NCBI GenBank assembly: GCA_949318235.1 | Contig: OX439129.1 | Location: forward strand, 1,426,001-1,490,000 | Source of the DNA: Ecdyonurus torrentis | Lineage: Eukaryota > Arthropoda > Insecta > Ephemeroptera > Heptageniidae | Length of the DNA: 64,000 nucleotides | Direction of reading: 5' to 3' | In this document: piece by piece, positions 1 to 7,708 of the stretch | Layout: the number at the start of each line of letters is the position of its first letter | How positions within the stretch are numbered: the stretch's first letter is position 1 | The notes under the pieces: generated by a model | Told to the model about the DNA's origin: nothing | The model's database searches: none | The model's input: only the letters and a program-made list of their open reading frames with translations | Position numbers and translations under genes: made by a program

Positions 1-83
1 GTCTTAAACTTTTTTGCTCCGACGCATACTTTTTAGGTTATTGACAATTATAGTTTTCACTTATCATGTAGCCAAACCAAGTC
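1..83. repeat. Partial satellite monomer at left edge (H/I/L-type tail)
   Basis: These are the last 83 bp of a monomer. The bases 'GTCTTAAAC', 'TTTTTAGG', 'CAATTATAG' and 'CACTTATCATG' match the shared tail of types I and L. The array therefore continues to the left of the window. Confidence 0.9.
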
Positions 84-329
84 ATGAAACAAAGTTTCTA
101 TTTCAAGAACCAAATGTTATTGAATGATAAAAATCATACTTTTTACACGATTAAAACTAGTTTTTATGATTTCTCAAAAACTAAGAATGCTACAGACTTC
201 AAATTCAAATCAAAACATAGCTTTTTCAATTCTTTACAAAAAAGATGTTTTGAACTTTTTTGCTCCGACGCATACTTTTTGGGTTATTGGCAATTTTAGT
301 TTTCACTCATCATGTATTCAAACCAAGTC

Positions 330-575
330 ATGAAACAAAGTTTCTATTTCAAGAACCAAATGTTATTGAATGATGAAAATCATAATTTTTACACGATTAA
401 AACTAGTTTTGATGATTTCTCAAAAACTAAGAATGCTACAGACTTCAAATTTGACTTAAAACATAGCTTTTTTAATTCTCTACAAAAAAGATGTTTTGAA
501 CTTTTTTGCTCCGACGCATACTTTTTGGGTTATTGACAATTTTAGTTTTCACTCATCATGTAGCCAAACCAAGTC
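330..575. repeat. Satellite monomer type B (reference copy)
   Basis: Type B has G46 and A56 ('GATGAAAATCATAAT'), C74, and 'CAAATTTGACTTAAAAC' in the variable segment. It is usually preceded by an A monomer whose tail reads 'GTATTC'. Other copies start at 2052, 2544, 13611, 16316, 45076, 47289, 50486, 51961, 57371, 60075, 62288 and 63518. Confidence 0.88.
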
Positions 576-615
576 ATGAAACAAAGTTTCTATTTCAAGA
601 ACCAAATGTTATTGA

Positions 616-629
616 ATGATAAAAATCAT
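616..629. repeat. Short inverted repeat ATGAT-4-ATCAT, offsets 41-54
   Basis: ATGAT (616-620) and ATCAT (625-629) flank a 4-base spacer. The spacer alternates between AAAA and GAAA among types, yet both arms stay intact in nearly every monomer read. Exceptions seen are 12136, with 'GAATAATAAAAATCAT', and 17054, with 'GAAGGATG'. Confidence 0.7.
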
Positions 630-649
630 ACTTTTTACACGATTAAAAC

Positions 650-675
650 TAGTTTTTATGATTTCTCAAAAACTA
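650..675. repeat. 8-bp inverted repeat, offsets 75-100 (reference copy)
   Basis: Arms TAGTTTTT (650-657) and AAAAACTA (668-675) are perfect reverse complements separated by 10 bases. In types with G82 the arms are 7 bp (TAGTTTT/AAAACTA). The repeat survives in nearly all types, including those with G90. It is broken in K ('AAAAATAAG') and in A copies reading 'AAACAAG' (11398, 38928, 42125, 44830, 47043). Confidence 0.8.
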
Positions 676-728
676 AGAATGCTACAGACTTCAAATTCAA
701 ATCAAAACATAGCTTTTTCAATTCTTTA

Positions 729-754
729 CAAAAAAGATGTTTTGAACTTTTTTG
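729..754. repeat. 8-bp inverted repeat, offsets 154-179 (reference copy)
   Basis: Arms CAAAAAAG (729-736) and CTTTTTTG (747-754) are perfect reverse complements with a 10-base spacer, the same geometry as the dyad at 650-675. Types H, I and L keep it. F/F' carry one mismatch (A173), and J and M disrupt the G at the end of the first arm. Confidence 0.78.
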
Positions 755-767
755 CTCCGACGCATAC
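754..767. other. Near-invariant CpG-containing box GCTCCGACGCATAC, offsets 179-192
   Basis: This 14-bp segment holds two of the monomer's usual three CpGs and is its most G+C-rich part. Reading the array I saw only two departures: T at 1006 and A at 37884. Its stability contrasts with the variable segment about 50 bp upstream. It may be a protein-binding or methylation target, but that is inference. It does not fit the mammalian CENP-B box pattern. Confidence 0.7.
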
Positions 768-3700
768 TTTTTGGGTTATTGGCAATTTTAGTTTTCACTC
801 ATCATGTATTCAAACCAAGTCATGAAACAAAGTTTCTATTTCAAGAACCAAATGTTATTGAATGATGAAAATCATAATTTTTACACGATTAAAACTAGTT
901 TTGATGATTTCTCAAAAACTAAGAATGCTACTGACTTAACATTTAACTTATAACATAGCTTTTTTAATTCTCTACAAAAAAGATGTATTAAACTTTTTTG
1001 CTCCGTCGCATACTTTTTAGGTTATTGACAATTATAGTTTTCACTTATCATGTAGCCAAACCAAGTCATGAAACAAAGTTTCTATTTCAAGAACCAAATG
1101 TTATTGAATGATAAAAATCATACTTTTTACACGATTAAAACTAGTTTTGATGATTTCTCAAAAACTAAGAATGCTACTGACTTTAAATTTGACTCAAAAC
1201 ATAGCTTTTTCAATTCTTTACAAAAAAGATGTTTTGAACTTTTTTGCTCCGACGCATACTTTTTGGGTTATTGACAATTTTAGTTTTCACTCATCTTGTA
1301 GCCAAACCAAGTCATGAAGCAAATTTTCTATTTCAAGAACCAAATGTTATTGAATGATAAAAATCATACTTTTTACACGATTAAAACTAGTTTTGATGAT
1401 TTCTCCAAAAATAAGAATGCTACAGACATCAAATTCAATTCAAAACATAGCTTTTTCAATTCTTTACAAAAAAGATGTCTTGAACTTTTTTGCTCCGACG
1501 CATACTTTTTGGGTTATTGACAATTTTAGTTTTCACTCATCATGTAGCCAAACCAAGTCATGAAACAAAGTTTCTATTTCAAGAACCAAATGTTATTGAA
1601 TGATAAAAATCATACTTTTTACACGATTAAAACTAGTTTTGATGATTTCTCAAAAACTAAGAATGCTATTGACTTAAAATTTAACTCATAACATAGCTTT
1701 TTTAATTCTCTACAAAAAAGATGTCTTAAACTTTTTTGCTCCGACGCATACTTTTTAGGTTATTGACAATTATAGTTTTCACTTATCATGTAGCCAAACC
1801 AAGTCATGAAACAAAGTTTCTATTTCAAGAACCAAATGTTATTGAATGATAAAAATCATACTTTTTACACGATTAAAACTAGTTTTTATGATTTCTCAAA
1901 AACTAAGAATGCTACAGACTTCAAATTCAAATCAAAACATAGCTTTTTCAATTCTTTACAAAAAAGATGTTTTGAACTTTTTTGCTCCGACGCATACTTT
2001 TTGGGTTATTGGCAATTTTAGTTTTCACTCATCATGTATTCAAACCAAGTCATGAAACAAAGTTTCTATTTCAAGAACCAAATGTTATTGAATGATGAAA
2101 ATCATAATTTTTACACGATTAAAACTAGTTTTGATGATTTCTCAAAAACTAAGAATGCTACAGACTTCAAATTTGACTTAAAACATAGCTTTTTTAATTC
2201 TCTACAAAAAAGATGTTTTGAACTTTTTTGCTCCGACGCATACTTTTTGGGTTATTGACAATTTTAGTTTTCACTCATCATGTAGCCAAACCAAGTCATG
2301 AAACAAAGTTTCTATTTCAAGAACCAAATGTTATTGAATGATAAAAATCATACTTTTTACACGATTAAAACTAGTTTTTATGATTTCTCAAAAACTAAGA
2401 ATGCTACAGACTTCAAATTCAAATCAAAACATAGCTTTTTCAATTCTTTACAAAAAAGATGTTTTGAACTTTTTTGCTCCGACGCATACTTTTTGGGTTA
2501 TTGGCAATTTTAGTTTTCACTCATCATGTATTCAAACCAAGTCATGAAACAAAGTTTCTATTTCAAGAACCAAATGTTATTGAATGATGAAAATCATAAT
2601 TTTTACACGATTAAAACTAGTTTTGATGATTTCTCAAAAACTAAGAATGCTACAGACTTCAAATTTGACTTAAAACATAGCTTTTTCAATTCTCTACAAA
2701 AAAGATGTTTTGAACTTTTTTGCTCCGACGCATACTTTTTGGGTTATTGACAATTTTAGTTTTCACTCAAAATGTATTCAAACCAAGTCATGAAACAAAG
2801 TTTCTATTTCAAGAACCAAATGTTATTGAATGATGAAAATCATAATTTTTACACGATTAAAAATAGTTTTGATGATTTCTCAAAAACTAAGAATGCTACA
2901 GACTTCAAATTCAGTTTAAAACATAGCTTTTTCAATTCTTTACAAAAAAGATATTTTGAACTTTTTTGCTCCGACGCATACTTTTTGGGTTATTGACAAT
3001 TTTAGTTTTCACTCATCTTGTAGCCAAACCAAGTCATGAAACAAAGTTTCTATTTCAAGTTCCAAATGTTATTGAATGATAAAAATCATACTTTTTACAC
3101 AATTAAAAATAGTTTTGATGATTTGTCAAAAACTAAGAATGCTACTGACATAAAATTTCACTTAAAACATAGCTTTTTCAATTCTCTACAAAAAAGATGT
3201 CTTGAACATTTTTGCTCCGACGCATACTTTTTGGGTTATTGACAATTTTAGTTTTCACTCATTATGTAGCCAAACCAAGTCATGAAACAAAGTGTCTATT
3301 TCAAGTACCAAATGTTATTGAATGATAAAAATCATACTTTTTACACAATTAAAAATAGTTTTGATGATTTGTCAAAAACTAAGAATGCTACTGACATAAA
3401 ATTTGACTTAAAACATAGCTTTTTCAATTCTCTACAAAAAAGATGTTTTGAACTTTTTTGCTCCGACGCATACTTTTTGGGTTATTGACAATTTTAGTTT
3501 TCACTCATCATGTATTCAAACCAAGTCATGAAACAAAGTTTCTATTTCAAGAACCAAATGTTATTGAATGATGAAAATCATAATTTTTACACGATTAAAA
3601 ATAGTTTTGATGATTTCTCAAAAACTAAGAATGCTACAGACTTCAAATTTAATTCAAAACATAGCTTTTTCAATTCTTTACAAAAAAGATGTTTTGAACT

Positions 3701-4265
3701 TTTTTGCTCCGACGCATACTTTTTGGGTTATTGACAATTTTAGTTTTCACTCATCATGTAGCCAAACCAAGTCATGAAACAAAGTTTCTATTTCAAGAAC
3801 CAAATGTTATTGAATGATAAAAATCATACTTTTTACACGATTAAAACTAGTTTTGATGATTTCTCAAAAACTAAGAATGCTATTGACTTAAAATGTGACT
3901 CAAAACATAGCTTTTTCAATTCTCTACAAAAAAAATGTCTTAAACTTTTTTGCTCCGACGCATACTTTTTGGGTTATTGACAATTTTAGTTTTCACTCAT
4001 CATGTAGCCAAACCAAGTCATGAAACAAAGTTTCTATTTCAAGAACCAAATGTTATTGAATGATAAAAATCATACTTTTTACACGATTAAAACTAGTTTT
4101 TATGATTTCTCAAAAACTAAGAATGCTACAGACTTCAAATTCAAATCAAAACATAGCTTTTTCAATTCTTTACAAAAAAGATGTTTTGAACTTTTTTGCT
4201 CCGACGCATACTTTTTGGGTTATTGACAATTTTAGTTTTCACTCATCATGTATTCAAACCAAGTC

Positions 4266-4511
4266 ATGAAACAAAGTTTCTATTTCAAGAACCAAATGTT
4301 ATTGAATGATGAAAATCATAATTTTTACACGATTAAAAATAGTTTTGATGATTTCTCAAAAACTAAGAATGCTACAGACTTCAAATTCAGTTTAAAACAT
4401 AGCTTTTTCAATTCTTTACAAAAAAGATATTTTGAACTTTTTTGCTCCGACGCATACTTTTTGGGTTATTGACAATTTTAGTTTTCACTCATCTTGTAGC
4501 CAAACCAAGTC
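4266..4511. repeat. Satellite monomer type C (reference copy)
   Basis: Type C has G46/A56 like B, but A74 ('AAAAATAG') and 'CAAATTCAGTTTAAAAC'. Two tail versions exist, 'AGATATTTTG' and 'AGATGTTTTG', usually followed by 'CACTCATCTTG'. A right-third version (49502, 54174, 56387, 61304) has 'GATGTCTTGAAC' and 'CATCATG'. The copy at 17054 has G in place of T in 'GAATGATG'. Confidence 0.87.
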
Positions 4512-4757
4512 ATGAAACAAAGTTTCTATTTCAAGTTCCAAATGTTATTGAATGATAAAAATCATACTTTTTACACAATTAAAAATAGTTTTGATGATTT
4601 GTCAAAAACTAAGAATGCTACTGACATAAAATTTCACTTAAAACATAGCTTTTTCAATTCTCTACAAAAAAGATGTTTTGAACTTTTTTGCTCCGACGCA
4701 TACTTTTTGGGTTATTGACAATTTTAGTTTTCACTCATCATGTAGCCAAACCAAGTC
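4512..4757. repeat. Satellite monomer type D (reference copy)
   Basis: Type D is marked by 'AAGTTCC' at offsets 22-28, A66 ('ACACAATT'), A74, G90 ('GATTTGTC') and 'ATAAAATTTCACTTAAAAC'. The CpG at offsets 65-66 is lost. Copies start at 8201, 12136, 14103, 16808, 39666, 42371, 45814, 48027 and 52699. The copy at 3036 has an F-like tail ('GAACATTTTTG'). Confidence 0.87.
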
Positions 4758-5003
4758 ATGAAACAAAGTTTCTATTTCAAGAACCAAATGTTATTGAATG
4801 ATAAAAATCATACTTTTTACACGATTAAAACTAGTTTTGATGATTTCTCAAAAACTAAGAATGCTACTGACTTTAAATGTGACTTAAAACATAGCTTTTT
4901 CAATTCTTTACAAAAAAGATGTCTTGAACTTTTTTGCTCCGACGCATACTTTTTGGGTTATTGACAATTTTAGTTTTCACTCATCTTGTAGCCAAACCAA
5001 GTC
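4758..5003. repeat. Satellite monomer type E (reference copy)
   Basis: Type E carries 'TTTAAATGTGACTTAAAAC', with a 'GATGTCTTGAAC' tail and 'CATCTTG'. It occurs only in the 15-monomer HOR, once per copy (4758 and 8447), so it marks that HOR. Confidence 0.85.
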
Positions 5004-5249
5004 ATGAAACAAAGTTTCTATTTCAAGAACCAAATGTTATTGAATGATAAAAATCATACTTTTTACACGATTAAAACTAGTTTTGATGATTTCTCAAAAA
5101 CTAAGTATGCTACAGACTTCAAATTCAATTCAAAACCTAGCTTTTTCAATTCTCTACAAAAAAGATGTCTTGAACATTTTTGCTCCGACGCATACTTTTT
5201 GGGTTATTGACAATTTTAGTTTTCACTCATTATGTAGCCAAACCAAGTC
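5004..5249. repeat. Satellite monomer type F (reference copy)
   Basis: Type F has T103 ('AAGTATGC'), 'CAATTCAAAACCTAGC', A173 ('GAACATTTTTGC') and a 'CACTCATTATG' tail. Other copies are 8693 and 17300. Copies at 11890, 39420, 45568, 47781 and 52453 keep T103 but have 'AACATAGC'. Confidence 0.87.
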
Positions 5250-5495
5250 ATGAAACAAAGTTTCTATTTCAAGTACCAAATGTTATTGAATGATAAAAAT
5301 CATACTTTTTACACAATTAAAAATAGTTTTGATGATTTGTCAAAAACTAAGAATGCTACTGACATAAAATTTGACTTAAAACATAGCTTTTTCAATTCTC
5401 TACAAAAAAGATGTTTTGAACTTTTTTGCTCCGACGCATACTTTTTGGGTTATTGACAATTTTAGTTTTCACTCATCATGTAGCCAAACCAAGTC
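5250..5495. repeat. Satellite monomer type G (reference copy)
   Basis: Type G has 'AAGTACC', A66, A74, G90 and 'ATAAAATTTGACTTAAAAC'. It normally follows F or F'. The copy at 6479 has C instead of G at 6602, giving the D-type 'TTTCAC'. The copy at 10168 has T at 10328 in place of G. The copy at 17546 has 'CTAAAAATG'. Confidence 0.87.
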
Positions 5496-5741
5496 ATGAA
5501 ACAAAGTTTCTATTTCAAGAACCAAATGTTATTGAATGATAAAAATCATACTTTTTACACGATTAAAACTAGTTTTGATGATTTCTCAAAAACTAAGAAT
5601 GCTACTGACTTTAAATTTAACTTATAACATAGCTTTTTTAATTCTCTACAAAAAAGATGTATTAAACTTTTTTGCTCCGACGCATACTTTTTAGGTTATT
5701 GACAATTATAGTTTTCACTTATCATGTAGCCAAACCAAGTC
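5496..5741. repeat. Satellite monomer type H (reference copy)
   Basis: Type H has 'TTTAACTTATAAC', T144, 'GATGTATTAAAC', A198 ('TTTTTAGG'), A213 and 'CACTTATCATG'. It is followed by I in every intact block. Other copies are 9185, 17792, 18038, 39912, 42617, 46060, 48273 and 52945. The last three share 'AAACGAAG', which ties their blocks together. Confidence 0.87.
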
Positions 5742-5987
5742 ATGAAACAAAGTTTCTATTTCAAGAACCAAATGTTATTGAATGATAAAAATCATACTTT
5801 TTACACGATTAAAACTAGTTTTGATGATTTCTCAAAAACTAAGAATGCTACTGACTTTAAATTTAACTTATAACATAGCTTTTTTAATTCTCTACAAAAA
5901 AGATGTCTTAAACTTTTTTGCTCCGACGCATACTTTTTAGGTTATTGACAATTATAGTTTTCACTTATCATGTAGCCAAACCAAGTC
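5742..5987. repeat. Satellite monomer type I (reference copy)
   Basis: Type I is identical in layout to H but has 'GATGTCTTAAAC'. It sits between H and J. Copies start at 9431, 12628, 18284, 22953, 28360, 40158, 42863, 46306, 48519, 53191 and 55404. The copy at 14595 has a D-like front ('AAGTTCC'). Confidence 0.87.
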
Positions 5988-6232
5988 ATGAAACAAAGTT
6001 TCTATTTCAAGAACCAAATGTTATTGAATGATAAAAATCATACTTTTTACACGATTAAAACTAGTTTTGATGATTTCTCAAAAACTAAGAATGCTACTGA
6101 CTTTAAATTTGACTCAAAACATAGCTTTTTCAATTCTCTACAAAAAAATGTCTTAAACTTTTTTGCTCCGACGCATACTTTTTGGGTTATTGACAATTTT
6201 AGTTTTCACTCATCATGTAGCCAAACCAAGTC
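5988..6232. repeat. Satellite monomer type J, 245 bp (reference copy)
   Basis: Type J has 'TTTAAATTTGACTCAAAAC' and a one-base contraction, 'CTACAAAAAAATG' where others read 'CTACAAAAAAGATG'. This makes it 245 bp. J and its derivative J2 account for nearly all the 245-bp monomers. From 40404 onward several copies also have 'CAATTTTCTAC' and 'CACACATCATG'. Copies at 23199 and 28606 share 'ATGATACAAAG'. Confidence 0.9.
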
Positions 6233-6478
6233 ATGAAACAAAGTTTCTATTTCAAGAACCAAATGTTATTGAATGATAAAAATCATACTTTTTACACGAT
6301 TAAAACTAGTTTTGATGATTTCTCAAAAACTAAGTATGCTACAGACTTCAAATTCAATTTAAAACCTAGCTTTTTCAATTCTCTACAAAAAAGATGTCTT
6401 GAACATTTTTGCTCCGACGCATACTTTTTGGGTTATTGACAATTTTAGTTTTCACTCATTATGTAGCCAAACCAAGTC
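6233..6478. repeat. Satellite monomer type F' (reference copy)
   Basis: F' differs from F by 'CAATTTAAAACCTAGC'. It almost always follows a 245-bp J monomer, and I use that junction to phase the HOR blocks. Copies start at 9922, 15086, 18775, 23444, 25410, 28851, 31063, 33275, 34995, 37206, 40649, 43354, 46797, 49010, 51469, 53682, 55895, 58354, 59583 and 60812. Two of these (25410 and 31063) follow M2 rather than J, as do 33275, 34995 and 37206. Confidence 0.9.
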
Positions 6479-6970
6479 ATGAAACAAAGTTTCTATTTCA
6501 AGTACCAAATGTTATTGAATGATAAAAATCATACTTTTTACACAATTAAAAATAGTTTTGATGATTTGTCAAAAACTAAGAATGCTACTGACATAAAATT
6601 TCACTTAAAACATAGCTTTTTCAATTCTCTACAAAAAAGATGTTTTGAACTTTTTTGCTCCGACGCATACTTTTTGGGTTATTGACAATTTTAGTTTTCA
6701 CTCATCATGTATTCAAACCAAGTCATGAAACAAAGTTTCTATTTCAAGAACCAAATGTTATTGAATGATGAAAATCATAATTTTTACACGATTAAAAATA
6801 GTTTTGATGATTTCTCAAAAACTAAGAATGCTACAGACTTCAAATTCAGTTTAAAACATAGCTTTTTCAATTCTTTACAAAAAAGATGTTTTGAACTTTT
6901 TTGCTCCGACGCATACTTTTTGGGTTATTGACAATTTTAGTTTTCACTCATCTTGTAGCCAAACCAAGTC

Positions 6971-7216
6971 ATGAAGCAAATTTTCTATTTCAAGAACCAA
7001 ATGTTATTGAATGATAAAAATCATACTTTTTACACGATTAAAACTAGTTTTGATGATTTCTCCAAAAATAAGAATGCTACAGACATCAAATTCAATTCAA
7101 AACATAGCTTTTTCAATTCTTTACAAAAACGATGTCTTGAACTTTTTTGCTCCGACGCATACTTTTTGGGTTATTGACAATTTTAGTTTTCACTCATCAT
7201 GTAGCCAAACCAAGTC
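6971..7216. repeat. Satellite monomer type K (reference copy)
   Basis: Type K begins 'ATGAAGCAAATTTTC', has 'CTCCAAAAATAAG', which breaks the inverted repeat at offsets 75-100, and 'ATCAAATTCAATTCAAAAC'. Copies are 1314 and 10660. Those at 6971 and 10660 also have 'AAAAACGATG', adding a CpG. Confidence 0.88.
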
Positions 7217-7462
7217 ATGAAACAAAGTTTCTATTTCAAGAACCAAATGTTATTGAATGATAAAAATCATACTTTTTACACGATTAAAACTAGTTTTGAT
7301 GATTTCTCAAAAACTAAGAATGCTATTGACTTAAAATTTAACTCATAACATAGCTTTTTTAATTCTCTACAAAAAAGATGTCTTAAACTTTTTTGCTCCG
7401 ACGCATACTTTTTAGGTTATTGACAATTATAGTTTTCACTTATCATGTAGCCAAACCAAGTC
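7217..7462. repeat. Satellite monomer type L (reference copy)
   Basis: Type L has 'GCTATTGACTTAAAATTT' followed by 'AACTCATAACATAG', with a tail like type I. Full copies with an ordinary front are 1560, 7217 and 10906, each directly after a K. In the centre of the window L appears only fused to a K front. Confidence 0.88.
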
Positions 7463-7708
7463 ATGAAACAAAGTTTCTATTTCAAGAACCAAATGTTATT
7501 GAATGATAAAAATCATACTTTTTACACGATTAAAACTAGTTTTGATGATTTCTCAAAAACTAAGAATGCTACTGACTTTAAATGTGACTCAAAACATAGC
7601 TTTTTCAATTCTCTACAAAAAAAATGTCTTAAACTTTTTTGCTCCGACGCATACTTTTTGGGTTATTGACAATTTTAGTTTTCACTCATCATGTAGCCAA
7701 ACCAAGTC
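7463..7708. repeat. Satellite monomer type M (reference copy)
   Basis: Type M has 'AAATGTGACTCAAAAC' and an eight-A run, 'CTACAAAAAAAATGTC'. Copies include 11152, 19759, 29835, 32047 and 41387. Copies at 26394, 35979 and 38190 share 'AAAATTGCATAAAC' in place of 'AAAATGTCTTAAAC'. Copies at 3774, 13119 and 15824 have the L-like 'GCTATTGACTTAAAATG'. Confidence 0.87.

Larger units (their letters stand above)
576..821. repeat. Reference 246-bp satellite monomer (type A)
   Basis: This copy serves as the offset reference (ATG at 576 = offset 1). Conserved segments are offsets 1-24, 27-45, 84-102 and 179-197. Variable positions concentrate at offsets 110-135, with scattered sites at 25-26, 46, 56, 66, 74, 82, 90, 103, 144, 151, 166, 198, 207, 213 and 222-235. 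Type A is marked by T82, the 'TTCAAATCAAAAC' segment, T151, G207 ('TTGGCAA') and a tail ending 'GTATTCAAACC'. A variant called A' (for example 4020, 7709, 30081) has A207 instead. Copies of A in the right third, from 50240 onward, also carry 'TTTTTCGCTCC'. Most of those (not 62042) have 'AAAATATG' in place of 'AAAAGATG'. Confidence 0.95.
84..4019. repeat. Irregular 16-monomer block
   Basis: The order is A, B, A, B/H (822), N (1068), K, L, A, B, A, B, C, D (3036, F-like tail), G, O (3528), M. All are 246 bp. N has the J-type variable segment but a full-length 'AGATGTTTTG' rear. O combines a C front with 'TTTAATTCAAAAC'. Local A-B pairs (84-575, 1806-2297, 2298-2789) suggest small duplications. 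The block contains a B/H chimera with unique bases ('TTAACATTT', 'CCGTCGC'). Confidence 0.82.
4020..7708. repeat. 15-monomer HOR, copy 1 (3,689 bp)
   Basis: The order is A', C, D, E, F, G, H, I, J, F', G, C, K, L, M. Fourteen monomers are 246 bp and J is 245 bp. The adjacent block 7709-11397 repeats the same order at a constant displacement of 3,689 bp. This HOR holds most of the basic types once each and is the least rearranged arrangement in the window. Confidence 0.93.

Noticed and set aside
729..754. Hairpin followed by a T run, resembling an intrinsic terminator
   Set aside because: The stem is almost all A:T and the T run is part of the stem. It recurs with every monomer with no gene upstream, and the array is not bacterial in character.
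754..767. CENP-B box
   Set aside because: The CpG box lacks the NTTCGNNNNANNCGGGN pattern known from mammalian centromeric satellites. I saw no other match in the monomer.
779..810. 'TTGACA'-like hexamer in most monomers (offsets 204-209) resembling a bacterial -35 element
   Set aside because: No -10-like hexamer lies at 16-18 bp, no gene follows, and one such match is expected in each copy of any repeat that contains it.
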